NCBI GenBank assembly: GCA_029532625.1
Contig: JARFXM010000009.1
Span: 3,844,001-3,908,000, forward strand
Origin: Lomentospora prolificans
Lineage: Eukaryota; Ascomycota; Sordariomycetes; Microascales; Microascaceae
DNA: 64,000 nucleotides
Reading direction: 5' to 3'
Part shown: one piece after another, positions 23,338 through 37,137 of the stretch
How the letters are laid out: each line of letters starts with the position of its first letter
How positions within the stretch are numbered: the first letter of the stretch is position 1
Made by a program: the position numbers and the translations under genes
The notes under the pieces: model-generated
Seen by the model: the letters and a program-made list of their open reading frames with translations, nothing else
Told to the model about the DNA's origin: nothing
Database searches by the model: none

Positions 23338-25000
23338 GCTGAATGATTCCCAGGAAGTCCACGTCTCAAACCAGAACTGATGTAGTCTACCTGGTGAGGC
23401 AAAGGGAAGGGGGAAGGAGACAAGTTACCCACAAGAGAGTGTGGGGATGTGGGAGAATGGAAAGAATATAAGGCGTGGGACAAGAGGTGGACGGGCCCAG
23501 CATGTACACAACGGGTGTTTAAGTGTGTGCGTGTTTGTGTGTATGCGAATGGGGCGGACGAGCTGGGAGCGGGTGGTCGAAGAAAGTGAGGCCGGGTGGA
23601 GGAGGAGGGGGAAGGATGACCAGGGTCGAGGAAACAAGCGATTAAGAGCCGCTGAGTGTAATCCCTTCTCGGAAGGGAACTAGAATTTGGCTCGTTGGGT
23701 TGGATTATTTGGCGCCCAGAAAAGCGATGCGACTAGCAACCAGTGCTATTCGTGGTCTGCTTCTGGGCCGAACGGCGAGTTCCCAGGGCTGTGGGGACTA
23801 CGAGTGTGATGGGAGGGGGGGCAACGAGTAGTGAAGACAGTGGAGAGCAATGTACAGAAGGCGGCAAGCTGGAAAAGGTGGCAGCAAATGACCAGACGAC
23901 ACAGACGTTAAAGTAGGAATGTGATGCAAAGAGGAGGAAGAAAAGAGAGAAGGGAGGGAGAGAAGAAGCAATGAGATGATGGATGGAGGTGATAATTTCG
24001 ACCGATGTATGGATGGAAAGGGAAAAGGACTGGGCAGGATCAGAGAAAAGGGCGGAAGGTGAATGGTCACTTTAACTTTGGTTGGCGGGGAGGGGCGTGG
24101 AAGTAGGGGAGGGGTGCAGCGCGCGTAAGGGGGGTTGCGTGGGATAGTTTGAGCCGGGGGGGGGGGGGGGGGAGGACCGACAGGCAAGGGAACAGGGAAG
24201 GAGGGAGGGTGGGAAATTGACCCAGCGTGTGGCAGTACCGCTTCTCTCACTCTTTTTGTACGGCGATCCAGAGTACCGAGCACAGCGCCTGCACACTTGT
24301 ATGGAGAAGGCGCTACTACAGAAGAAGTCGGGAACCCTCAAAAGCGAGAAGGAGCGAGGACTTGTGAGGGGCAGGCCGGGGTGTCCTACGACTGGAGGTA
24401 GGCTCGACCGGGGTGGAGGATATTCGCCCAAGAGGCATCCACTGCAAGTGTACTTTTGAGCTCGGACGGAGCACAGAGCTCGAGGAACGGCGGCTGTGAG
24501 AAATGCGCGAGCAGAGAGTTGCCCAGCAAGAGGAAAAGCCAAGCAGCGGGTGATAGAAATTTCGGGCTAGGGAATGAAAGAACAGACGTGCAGGTCGCAG
24601 CGCAGCCTGGCTGGCAGCTTGTTGAGAAGAAAGAGTAAGCAACAATTCTGCCCAAATTAAAAAGGTCTTGTCGTCCTTCCAAGACTCCTGGAGTCAACAG
24701 GGTCGGGATGGATCGAAGTTGAGGACGGGCGGACGGAGGAGAGACTGATGACTATCCAGGCAGCCGTCTCTGTATCCCGATGCTGGATCCGAGTGAGTTG
24801 GATTACTTGCTGATGGGCCCACACGAGTGAGTACGAGCGAATTTCTCTTGAAGAGGAAGGGGGAAAAAGAATAAGAAAAAAAAAAGCAGTATAAGATTGG
24901 GTACGCGGTGAGTATGTGCGTGTGTTGTGTGTGCCGCGTGCGTGTGTGTGCGAGTCTCTTCTCGAATAAGCGATGCGGTAGATATTGGAGCTGTATTTGT
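23338..25000 (-). promoter_or_regulatory. long CT-rich leader/promoter of the 217-aa gene
   Basis: On the minus strand this is a long pyrimidine-rich tract with many in-frame stops, including a G17/C17 run (24156-24172). Minus-strand frames of 100-161 codons across it are Pro/Ser/Leu-rich because of the CT bias; I treat them as leader, not protein. Near 24905-24955 a GT-rich stretch occurs. Confidence 0.45.
24156..24172. repeat. G17 homopolymer
   Basis: Seventeen consecutive G on the plus strand within the CT/GA-skewed leader. It could form a quadruplex or be a sequencing artefact in length. Confidence 0.85.
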
Positions 25001-26229
25001 TTGTTGTGCAAACGCCAGGATGCAAACAACTTTGATGTTGCAGAAGGCCGTTTAGAACCTGTAATTCGTTGAGATGCGCAAAGATGGCCGCTTCGTGGGA
25101 GGCCGCGTGGGACCTTTCTTTCGTTTCTCTCGTTATGTTCCTTCTCCAACCTCGGAGGTACTAGCGTGGTTGACGTGGGCGCCTCGCTGGCGGATGTGCA
25201 AGAGTGCTGTGGGAATGGTAACGGGATGGGCCCTGATTGGAGAAACCGATGTCTGCTCTCACACCAGTACAGTCAGCGTATATTACCCTTTGTGCAATCC
25301 ATCAGCCATCAGACCCTTCCCCGAGCCAGAATTGGTCAGGGTAATAGACTAATACCTTGGTACAACACGCATGTAAAAGTGCACAGGTGTGCCCAGCTCG
25401 ACTCTCCTCCCCCAATCCGATCGCTCCACGGACCCTAGCTAGAGATCGCCGTACCTTGTCAACTTGCACAAGCCTTAAAATCCCGGTTTAGTGCTGATCA
25501 ACTTCCTCCTTTTGGAGAAGGAGGCTTGCTGTCTTGGCTCGTTGGTGTGGACACGATTATGGAAACGCGTTGGTTCCAGTGGAGTTCACCGGTCCAATGT
25601 GTTGGGACGCGGAAGTTCGGAAGGAATATAGGTCTAGCCTATTCTGTGGATGGTAAATTGTGATTTGAGAAGCCAGTCGATGGATCAACCCAGAAAAAAA
25701 GAAAGAGGGAACACGGAGATATAAAAATAAAATAAAATAAAAAAAGGGTGCGGGGGAAACAAAAAAGCCAAGGAGACAGTGTCTGAATGTCCACTGAATT
25801 ACCAAAAAGTGTAGAAGAGGGCAGCATGCCGATTTTATCTCTTCTTCGTCTGTCGCTGGACGATTTCAAACCTGGCACTATCGTGAACCCAAATCGAAGC
25901 AGATATTTTGAGATAGCCGCCCAGTCATGGCCTGTCTCGCTCCGCGCGCGGGAACTGACAGAATCAGCCTCGTGGGCCTCGTGGGAAAGACAACGAGAGG
26001 CTAATCCTTGATCCTTTCGTTGTCTCAAAAGCCGCCGGCCTAGCTCCACTCCCTGTCCCTTGTCTCTATCCAGTTATATCCGCTCGTCATAGATGCTTCC
26101 CCCGAATTCTGGTCTCAGGGCCATCTGGCCGTAAAGCTTCGCCTCCGGCGGCTGCTACCACAACTGTGCGCCCGAAGAAGGGGAAACAAGTGAGCGCGCT
26201 TCGTGACGGAGGTCAATAGACACGGACCT
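25001..26229. other. intergenic, no supported gene
   Basis: No gene is supported. An A-rich patch (25690-25765) follows the leader. Small frames overlap on both strands without family features. Confidence 0.4.
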
Positions 26230-26945
26230 GATGAGGATATGTCGCCCTGTTGGCTATCGCCAGCTCAGAGCTGGAGTAACTCCAACCCAGATCTTGAATG
26301 GGCCACCATCGTGCGGCCACCTCCAAGCCGACCGAGCGTCTAGAGAGCGGTGGCATTGGCCAACTACAGGGCGATGGATCGCACCTAGCCCACGTCGGGA
26401 CGTGTTTGATTCGCCTGCGAGTTTATCTGCTCGGCGGTAGCCAAAGGGCTTCGATATTGATCCGTTTGTTACTTCAATTGCACTCGCGGCCCTTTCGTCG
26501 CAGCATGGTCTCTCCACAACGACGCCCCGCAACTCGTCAACAGACTTGACGGCAGATCAGCTGTATCGGATTACGCCAGGATTGAGTTGTCTGTTATCAA
26601 CAAACGGGCCGGGAGCGTTTCTCATCCGCTCAACTGACAAGGAGCGAAGAGAGCCTGGAGGCTACATCAAATCCTATCGGTATACCCTATGCACCACTTC
26701 AAGCTTCGATTCTTTTCACGATCAGTGTCGCTATCGGTAGTTAAACGGGTTGATCCCGACTTCATCTCTCTGGTTTTCAAGACCGTATCCACAAGCATCC
26801 TATGATGCACACATCTACCCTCCAGGGTACGTCGCTCGAATCGATATTTCGGAACGACCAGCTTATCCCCAAGTCAGCCTTTCGGTGTGCCACTTGAGAT
26901 TCGCCCAGCAACGTTCCATCTATCACCCTACTTTATGCCTCTAGG
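26230..26945 (+). pseudogene. possible decayed coding relic, unidentified
   Basis: In one plus frame a long stretch reads with few stops and coding-like composition (for example FDIDPFVTSIALAALSSQHG and TADQLYRITPGLSCLL), interrupted by scattered stops near its start. I do not recognise a family. It may be an old gene remnant or chance; there is no start codon with a leader and no clear 3' end. Confidence 0.25.
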
Positions 26946-29900
26946 CGCCTCCACATCCCTCATGGGTGGTGGGGTTTCAAACCGGTAGCGCTGTTAAACC
27001 GGGCTTCGAATACCCTTTGCGGGTGCTGGTGAAGTCTGAGTATAAACTTCTCCGGGACGGATCTTGCTACAAGATAGTGCTCCGTCTTGACCGGCTACGA
27101 ATACAGCAACCTCAATGCAAGCTCCTCGTCGACCTTGCGCCATTTTTGTTTACACCCTCAAAAGTTTGTCATTACATATAATGTAACTACGACTCGACCA
27201 GCCAACGAGGAATCAATAACCACTCAAGATCATTCCCTTATCCGGCCAAGTCCATTGCTGCACGAATCCTTCCAACCTACCCACTAGTGTTAGGCAGAAA
27301 TCCTACATAGGATGCCGGGGACGTTGAATAACCGTGGTCGACGTCACGACCATCGCCACCGAGATACATGGGGCAAAGGTTATGATCTATCAGACAGAAG
27401 ACGACAGCTGTGTTTGCTATCCGGTAGATGTAGACAGATTGCACGCTTTCAACTCAGTTGAGATCACCCTAGCCCACCACCCTACAGGCTATTGTGTAGT
27501 GTAGAATGGAATTCTGCAGCAAAATGAAAGCCAGCTAAAATCGTCGAGCCAAGGGAGAACGGGCACGCACCATGCTTTCCACCCGAGAAAGGGCTGCATT
27601 CCAATCCTTCCTACCACCAACTCCCAACCCTACTTCTCAAATAACTGTAGCCCGTACGGAGGCCCTAGAACTAGCCAACCACCTTGGGAGGCACCCAGCT
27701 CTTCGGCCGGCCTCTGATTAGTCCCATCCTAGGTCCTCCACAAGAAGCACATACGTACATACATTCCCGTTCCAAACTCTCACCGAGTTCATATGCCGAC
27801 TGAAAGCTGAAGTTGCTGGTGTCAACAGCATCCCAGCCTCCATGGTCATGGCCCTAGATCCCTACGGAGTAAGCCTCATCGTCCAACTGTTTCCAAAAGG
27901 GGGACTAGGAGTTAGCGCCCCGAGAGGCTGCAGGCGACAGAGAAATACCCGCTTAGTCTCCCCTGGATGATAAGGAAGACATCCTTGTCGTGTGGGAGGA
28001 AAGAAGCATCGAACAGGCGTTTCTCACCTACAACCTCCGCCTTTGCGCCTCTTATGACACCCAAATCACAAACCTGCGTCAATAGCGTTGAGCGGATCCC
28101 ACTACTGCGTCAACTCCCCAGCTTGCAGATGTGATCAGAATCCTCCCTAGACGCCGAACAAATTTGGAAAGCTAATTACTGGCACGATGCTCTAGGCCCT
28201 CGTACCATACGCCCTCCCCGGTGCTGTGAGAAATGGCCTCGGTCTCGTGGAGCTTGTCTATCAGCAACATCAGCCTTATTAAAATAGCCGAGCCATCTTT
28301 CAAATACAGAGAAAAGTGCAATAGAGGACCGCCGGCTTTTGAAGTTAGATCCATATTGTACAAGACGGGCATCTACCGTCAAGTATTCGGCCTTGACAGA
28401 GAGCGCCGAGAGAATGTCGATAGAGATAGTAGTCTGCCCTTGCGGCCTAGCTCAATTCTTTCCACACTTCGACTATAATATCAAGGCTTGGAGGGTCTCT
28501 AGACCAACTATCCGCCCCGCATATGCATTTACTCCAAGCGTTGCCGCTCGCTGCTCCAAACCCGTGGCTCAATGCCTAAGATCAACAGACCTAGGATTCA
28601 AGAGGGCCTGAAAAAACTTGCAAAAAGCGTTTGATGAAAGCTCTGGCGAGATGCTGGCCGTTACCTGAGTAAAAAGACTTGCTGTGATCCTCCCAGATTT
28701 GAAACTACCAGGCACCGAAAGGCAGCGACAGGTTAGTTATCGCACCCAGCCCATATCGTCGTCATGTAGTTTCGGACGCAGATGAGACGCACCATGCGGG
28801 AAGCTTGTGCATAGTATGCTGACCACTTCTTTCTCATATCGAAGTATATGCTTGCTCGTCTATTCTTGAATGGCGTCGAGTGAAGCCACTCGAACTGGAG
28901 TGGTCCCCTGGGAAGGGAGTTGACCTAAGATCGGCCATAAACTGGAACTCTAGGATCATACGGCCCACGCGGTTGCAAGAAATGATAGATCCGAGCAGAG
29001 GATCAGCGACCATTGTGTTTTCCCTCCTGGGTTTGTTTATTGCTTCCTCAGTGACCAGAGGAAAAACCTAGGCCTCTTATCAGATATGTTTGTCGTTGTC
29101 CAAAAAAGGGATATATATATCTCTATCAATTTGAAGATGCCCATGGGCTTCTGCTCTCAGCCCGAGCAAGTGTGGAATGGCTCTTGAGGCGAGTGGCTTC
29201 TTACACTTGTAGCCATCCCGAAGGGCCCCATGCCCATTGTTATCGATTGATGGATTTCTTCTTTCCAACTACCCGTCCGCCGGGGTTTCGCGGGTCCGTT
29301 TCCGTCTTCAGGAGATTACATTTGATCCTTGCGTACGGCCCTAGAACGAGTTGTTGCATCACTTCCAGTTGAGCAAGCTCGACCTAGTGCTTGCTCTGTG
29401 GATTATATCTTGGAGACATGCCGCACCTAAGCCCAAAGAATCCATAGAGACAAAGTCGGCATTAGGATAGAAGTGTAACGGTCCCCTTGACGATACCGGG
29501 TCTCGTGTCCTTCCCAAATTCGGAATTTTAATGCCGAGTGTGAACTTTAGGCTCGATGAAGATCGTTGCTCTACGCTTCGATGAGCAGCAGCGCGAGGGA
29601 GCGACTTTCAGCCATCTTAGCCAAGTCACTAACTAGTTGGTTGCTCGCCAGTCGTGCTCGAACTAGAGATCCGTGACTCGATGAACCTAAAACCCTAGAT
29701 CCAAACTTCAGTGCTTAGAGCAAGTAAACATGCACGGGATAAATAGGTAGTATTCAAACATGCTCAAGGCGATCTTTGGTTCTTTTCTCCAAGTTGTAAA
29801 GTTTGACATCGGAGTAAGTTGGCATGTATAGAAAATGCGAGGCGTCTGCCGAGACCACACGAGATAGTCTACAATCATACAGTGCTTTGAATCACCCCTT

Positions 29901-32900
29901 AGACGTCTACGAGTATTTAGAGAACATTCGTCTGATATCTGGTTTCAATATATATGGCGATTAAAATGGTTACGGAATATTGCTGTTGAGATTGTACTGA
30001 TATGGCAGCCTCAGTTCGAAGCGGATGCTTACTCGAGGCCGCGAAGCTCTCCCGGGACTGCAAATGAAGCTTGTCTCTAATGTTCCGGAGTCGTGCTGAG
30101 CCTATGATTGACACAAAATAAGTAACGCTTATACATGCGCCACGTCAACAAGGTTTCGCCAGAAGTACACGGTCTTTCTTTTCTGGGCTCAAGGATTCGG
30201 ATTTTAGCATGGATTCTCTTGGGTTATGCTGGGACCAGTTCTCGGGAGAATACGCCTAGCCTTGCTGATGATAGGCAAGCACCTTGACGTCCGCGGTCCC
30301 GCGCACGGCAGACTGACTTCCAAGTTAGCTTCGGGTCGGGGCTCAACGGCGTTTCAACGGAGCAGCTCGCCGGCGGTGCCGGACCACTCGGGAAGCTGAT
30401 GGTTTGACCAGAGCTCGCCCATTGAAAAGTGCCAGGGGTTGCGGGTTCACCAATAAACTTGTCCCGACTCATATGATTGCGCGTGCAAGGAGGCCGGCGG
30501 CTGCTCCAGTCCTTGGCACCAAATCAACGGCGAGAGATCCCACTCGCGCTTCTCATTCGCTCACTCGTGCCCCACGGTAATCGAACTTCAGAGCAATTTG
30601 GGCAAGTGGCGCCTGGAGAAATGCCCAAGAAGAGCTAAACCGGGATTCCTTGGCGGATGCGGAGGTGATAATGCTTGTCCCAGGAGGATGAATTTCGGCA
30701 AGGGATACGACTGGGTGCCTTACGACTGACCTGGACAGAACAGCCGCCCTGACCTCGTGCCAAGGTCGAGTGGACAGTTGCAGACATGCAATTGTGGGAT
30801 GTGATGAAACGGCCAGACTACGTGGCGCATTTTCAGTGTCAATTGTTTTCGAAGTAATAAAAGGTACCGGTGGGACGCAGGGCAATGCCATTCTCAGGGA
30901 TAGGTATCCGTAGGTAGTGGCTACATTGGTAGTTGTGTACTCGCGAAGGGCTGGGGGGCGAGGCAGGCAGGGGTGAGTTGAGGCAAATTGATCGTCAGCC
31001 AGCTAACACGGCGCGCCCTGGAGCGGAGAAACCTGATAGGATCCTTGATCCTTCATGTTCTTCTGCCTTGGTTATAGAGAGGAGGACACAAGGTGTAGCA
31101 ATTACTCGGAAACGCCTGTCCTCTATCGAAGAGAAAACATCCATGGATGGTGGCCAGATTCCGAGTCGGACGGGACGGATCAATGTTTTTCGTACGTCAT
31201 TGGGCACTAAGATCATGACATTGACCTGACGTGCAACACGGGCTCCTCGGGAAACGGGGAGATTAAAGCACCACGTCTTAATGTTATTCTTCGCGACGCA
31301 CTCAGGTTTGGCCACACGACGTTTGGATGGAAATCCATTACAATATTTAAGGTCTAGAGCATGAAATCAAGTTTTCTCGCCTATGGTCCGCGATTCGTGA
31401 CGAACGACATTGATAGACGTCAATGAAGTTCCTTCATCAAAAGATGGATTGGATGGCTGTCCAGTCAGCTTGAGAGAAAACAGTCAATTTCCGACCAGTC
31501 ATACAAGAAGTGTTTTAGGAGCACATGTATCCAGTCAATTTTGTCCAACGAGCGACTTGAGGATGGAAAAATTATGGCCCAACCAGATCGCGAGGATGCC
31601 ATGGAGGAGCGCGGAACACCCAAAGCCTTGGGAAAAAGCCGCCCAGGAGGAACCAGTCCCAAGATTTAATCTCATCCATGCTTCAGATAACCCGCCATTT
31701 TCTGCAGCCTGCTTTCTCTTTCGTGAGTGTGCCTCGGGAGGATTTCCTATTTCTTGCCGTCTCCGTCCTTTTCGATTAAGCCAGGTGTGACCGAGCCGGC
31801 AGCCACACCGACTTTTTTTCCTCCTTTTCCTTTTTGGATTGATGAGCTGGCAAATGGGGCGTTGAGCTGCTCCTCGCTGCTCCTGCCGTAAAACGAGAAT
31901 TCTATCATCCATGACTCTGCTTAAAATAGTCATTATTATATGTGTGTGGCAACAGAGCAAATTTCTGGGCTGTGCACATCGAGCACCGTAAGTTATTTCT
32001 GGCTCGTGGGCAGCGCGCGTGTCGAGGGACGTTATTACCATCATGCTCTGGGGAGCTCGAGTTGCTTGGGCTGACCATTCGTATTAAGCCATTTTCTGGT
32101 TGGTACACACCGACATTTGTTCCACCCCGCCCCCCAATAAGCTTGCTTTTTAATACAGGTCTCTTCTTCACGTATCCTTCGAGACGGAGATGGGCAAACG
32201 CAGAGCCACCCTTCACTTTCCCAGACAGGGACCGAGGGCTCTCTACGGTATTCTACCTTGGTAATGGTTCCCGTAACGAGCAAGCCGAAGAGTCCCTCTC
32301 TGCCAGCATCATAACCGACACAACGTGACATTTGGCAGGCCAGGTTCCGACCAACTTAGGCGAGATCACGTGTTTTCAAATGCCCCACCTGACGCTTCTG
32401 ACATCTCCATCGGTACCTACCCCTGCGTATTACCTGTTGTGCGCCAAACAGTGAGGAAGCATGGAAGTCTGATTGTAGCCCAAAATGCCCTCATACAAAT
32501 TTCTTGTCGGCTGATGTGCTGATAATTTCTTTTGGAGAGTGCTGGTGAACAGTTGTAACGACAGCTTGTTTTCCTCTGAATAAAGAAGCCTCGATTGAAC
32601 ATGAACCGTCCTTTCGCCTCAGTCCTAAAAGAGATAATAATACATTGTACAACCCAACCACCTTCGATACAAAATCGCTTTGTTGGAGTGGGTACACGTT
32701 GTCGGTATCCTACCCTTCTTCGGACACGTCGGACACCTACCAATGACACGTAGGACGTAACCCCCACAAGGATTGTTGGGTTAGTCACTTTTCACACTGT
32801 CTCAGGTCGTCTTCATGCCCAGCCTCTTCATATGGGTAGTTACAGGACAATTCTGAAGAGGGCCTTATACAAAATCGGCTTGCTTCGTCGAAGATCGGAG

Positions 32901-34650
32901 TCTATCAAAGATTCAAAGCGACAGGAGAACTGGTGGTGCTTTTGCTCGTTTCTTTCTTTCAACTGGTCTGGTTGCGTAACGACGTTGTTACCTGGGCCAG
33001 GATACCATTCTCATGCGAATTAAGGGCCATTTTACTGACGGATAGCTCTGGGAGTGTTTGAGCACGAGGTGTTGGGCACCGAGGAAAGCCGTATCTGACC
33101 TCAATATGGCGCAGTCATACAGTGCCGAATTGGATGTACCCATACCTTCCCCAAACAGATTAGCGAGCAAGAGAGTAATACCTTGTGCTTGTTGCCAACC
33201 TTGAGCCGAGTGTTCCAAACCTCTTTTCAGCTCCTTCAAGGGTTGTGCTGCGTGCGTCGGTGTGGGGGTAAGGTCATCGCAATACGGGTTGGCCAGCCAG
33301 GCGCGGGTTTTGAATGCTCGAATCCAAGAAAAGGCTGGTCTCCGCTGGGGGGATTCATTCGAAAAGCCTTGTGCTTTGCTTGGCCTGCTTGGACAGGAAA
33401 AGAAAAAAAAAATATGGTGTGACAAGCCTTTCCCTGGAAAGGGCTAGGAACCGAAATCGGGCGGATATGCGTTTCGGCGGAACGCAGCCCCGTTCCTTGG
33501 AGATGGATTTCCTGGACCTGCAACATGCCTGAGGGGGGAAAATACATCTGTTATTGAACACTGTGTACCTCGTCTCGTCAAGTAAATACAGTGTGAAACA
33601 GTGGAATAGATTCTTTGCGTACGACTGGCATAACATACCTCACTTCAGGCGGTGTCGATGTATCTGCATGGGTTCGAACCCTCATACCATACTTTGACTC
33701 TTCTTCGTGCTAAAAGGACAGCCATCTGTGGGTGTGGAAGGGCGGGCTTGAGCGTGAGAGTAATACTTCGTACGTAGGCCTGGGGCCCAAGCCGAGTCAG
33801 CAAGTCGAGAGTCCTTCAATACCATCACATCCCGCTCCTGACTTGCAAGGCGGCGTCGGGTTTTTCTTCAGGGTTGGGAATATGGACCCACAATCTCGGC
33901 TGATTCAGCCAGTCATAATCCTTAAAGAAGTCCGGTCCCGCCTTCACAAATCATCTTTCGTCCCTCCTCCTCTCCCCTTCCATGGCCAATCAATCTTAGC
34001 CAGCGAGAAGAAAACGAGTCAATCAGCTTCGAGTTTGAACTGCCCCGACCTTCTGGTTGGTCTCTCGTCCCCTTAATCGCCTTCTCATTTCGAAACACGC
34101 ACTCTCTCTCATTGATTTATTGGCTTTGGCCAGTCAAAAGCGACACCGACCTAAAATAATCCGATCTTGATACAAGATCCCTCGAAGGCCTGGGAACATT
34201 ATTTTTGGGGCGATTCCTTGGTCTAGCGGCGCTCAGCCGACGGGTAGAGGACTACATTCCGGCTGACTGGCTGGCTCCTGCTGCAGACAAGAATACATCA
34301 CACAGTTCCGTATTCCACCAGGACTGAAGCGGGGGACAATCCAAGGAAGGAAACGAAGAAGAGCCCGAACAATCGGCGTCGCCAAAAAAGAAAAGAAACG
34401 GTGGAAGCGTTTACCCAGCCACATACACGGCGCTCTCCGTTCTTCACTGGGGTAAATCTCAATTACCTCACGTTTTTTCCTCCTCACTTCCTTAATCTCG
34501 CCTCTTCCGTCCCTCCCAAGCGGCCTTTTTCTGGGTCCTAGCCCGTCATTTTAATCCCACACGGCCGCGGCAGCCTCGACCACTCCCACTTTGTCCTTAT
34601 TTCTTTTTAACTCGCCGTCCCCTCCCCACTTGAATAAAAAGGCGCTCGAC
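26946..34650. other. gene-poor, decayed-looking DNA
   Basis: About 7.7 kb without a supported gene. Short protein-like fragments occur near 27570-27715 (MLSTRERAAFQSFLPP, then a stop), 28880-29070 and 29170-29400, all interrupted. They could be remnants of mobile-element or host genes, but no reverse transcriptase, transposase or integrase motif (such as YADD or DDE) was seen. A T-arm-like GGGTTCGAACCC near 33672 has no matching tRNA body. Confidence 0.4.
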
Positions 34651-37137
34651 CAGTCGTCAGACCGTGCCTGACTTAATTCGCCCATTCGCCCGCCAAAACC
34701 AGCACGGCCAGCAAATCAGCACCCACAAAATTTTTTCGCGACACCTTGACGACAAAACCGCCCAGACAAATTTGATCCCGCAAAACAGGCCGGGTCCTAT
34801 CATTGTTGGAGTTTCGCTCGTCCCTGTGTCTATTGGCTCAAGGTTAATCAGTTGACGCCAACTGTCTGCGGAAGGCTTCAGCTCAAAGACCGGCAGCTTT
34901 CTCTATTCGCATCCACTCGGGGTGAGTGTGAAGCTCTCTTTGAAAATTCCGCCTTGATTTCACCCGAGCGTAAGGGATTTGTGAGGACTCCCCCTCCAAA
35001 AGCACGACGACGCGACAAGACGTGACTCGGTACGTACCATCCCATCCACTTCGCATGCAAATTCAGCTCCCTCTGGTGCGCGTTCTCGCGCCCATTTTGA
35101 TGAATATCCTCTATCCGAGCAATCCAGGACCCAGCCCATCTTCATAGCTACGATGCTTATCGCATCGTTTTATATTCCCTCCCTCTTCTGATTTGCGCAA
35201 TTTGGCATCCCCCTCCCTATTCCTCATATATTAGCAAAATCAATTCGACACTCACTCGCTTTTTACCATGCCTTGAAACTATGCGGCACAATGGCTAACT
35301 AGACGGCTTTTCAGCGGCATCTCTCGGCTATCAACCCGTCTCGTCGGACTGGACGCTTTTGCAGCTACCCATTCTGCACGGCTCAGGCCAAATAGGTACG
35401 TTGATTGTGTTTCTATTTTTCCTTTTTGGATGTTTCTCTAGCGTTTTGATTTTCATCGCGCACCGCCAGCTGGAGTCGGCTTCAGCCTTCATGGTTCTCT
35501 CCGCCTTGTTTCCTCGATGGGAGGCCAGGACGCACTTCTGCGCGAGTCGCCTTGATGGTAGGGTAGCCTAAGCGGGCCGCCTCAGCCCTTTCGCAATTGG
35601 CACAGGCATCCGGCCGAAGCCATCGTTTTTCCTTGCTTTCCTGTTCACGCATCTCCCGAATATTTCGTCTTTCCCCAAGTGAGGTTAAACGGTCTGGAGC
35701 GGGGAAAGTGGAAAATCTACTTGGAACCCGCCCTTGGTTTTTAGCCTTGGTTATGGCAAGACTGCTTGCTCTTTTGGTCAACGAGTTTCTCTGTCCGTTC
35801 CGCACTCCAAACTTGCCGGCCCCGCCCCTTCTCTCCATGCGTTTTTGCTGCCTAGTTTTCGGTTTGTTTTTCCTCCCTGATTTCCTAGGTAATGGGTAAG
35901 CACGCGCACTATTACTTTGAAGTCCATGGTTCCATGCCTGAAATTCAGACGGGGAGAGCTAAGCGCCTCTCCCAAGCAGCGCGTTGCAGGCGGAGGCAGG
36001 GCCCGATGCCTTGTCGCAGTGTTGCATTCAAACACCTCTTATTCCCTTGCGCGCCAGTCAATGCACTTTTAACCAGGGGAGCGACGTAGCGCCGCTTGGT
36101 TGAGCGCTGGCAGCCAAATGTGGGCCACGACCATGCATGCATGGCAAGGTCCTGCCAACACATCACAGGCTGCGGCCCAAGGCACCATACACTTTACCTT
36201 CCACCCTCCCCACCCTCCTCTATTGAGGGCTTTCGTTGACCATTACTCGCCTCATCCCACCCTTACCACCTAGCTGTGACTCTCTGCCCCTACTGTTACC
36301 TCCCATTTGGAGCCGTGTTTGGCTTTCATATCCAAGTAAATGCGCACTAACCTCTGCAATCCCTTGATCTCCAGTGAGAAGAAAGGAGACGACTCTATTT
36401 GCATTGGCCGCGGTTTTATCTCGTTCCAAACGCAACAGATCGGTCTCTGACCCGCTGGTTGAAGATCCGAGATCTGTTTCGTCATCATCCAGTTCCCCTT
36501 CATCATACACAAGCTCGACCCGGTATTACTAGCAGAATACCTCGCTACGGGGTTTCTATACATTTCTTGGCTTGAATCCCCGCCCCTCCCCTTTCCAACC
36601 CGCGAGTGTAAGGCAAAGAAAGCCACTTATTCTTTTCCGCCCCGCAACTTGACTACCTCCCCATCCTGCATATGCCGTAGACGACTATTTGGGCTGCCTA
36701 CTTACCACTTTTGCCTCTTGCCAGCTCATCCACGCATATCCAATAGATTGCTGGACCCATCCACCCACCACCCAACGACACTCGTTAGGATCGCCGACAA
36801 CGAAGTACCCGAGTGACGGCGCAACGCGTGCCCAACTAATACCCAAACGCCTCGGCCATTTTAAACCCCTACCCTCTGAATAGGCGTCTAGAAGCGTCGA
36901 AACCTATTCGCCATTTTATTTCCTACTACCCTCTAATTGATACCCACAAAGGACCAATCTTTCCCCGCTCCAGACGACTACGGACGCCGAAAGCGATCGA
37001 TCCTCCTAACAAAGCAACATCCAGCTAGGCGGCACCTTTGGCATCTCATTGGCGCTTTCAAACTCGCGACGAGGCCATTGGGACTTCATCGCAAGTGATA
37101 CTCTAAGCTGGTTGAGTTTGACTCAGTCCGGCGGAGT
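34651..37137 (+). promoter_or_regulatory. long upstream/leader region of HapB gene
   Basis: The 2.5 kb before the HapB start is CT-rich on the plus strand with many short upstream ATGs. Several donor-like sequences (GGTGAGTGTG near 34920, GGTACGTTG near 35396, GGTAATGGGTAAGC near 35888) suggest leader introns, but I cannot fix their acceptors. Confidence 0.4.

Noticed and set aside
23798..24697. Overlapping minus-strand frames of 100-161 codons
   Set aside because: They are Pro/Ser/Leu-rich because of CT bias and have no motif; better explained as leader of the 217-aa gene.
33640..33700. T-arm-like GGGTTCGAACCC
   Set aside because: The match is palindromic, and no D-arm or acceptor partner lies at the right distance on either strand.
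26946..34650. Intact retrotransposon or DNA transposon
   Set aside because: No YADD, DDE, integrase or long terminal repeat was seen; only unplaced fragments.
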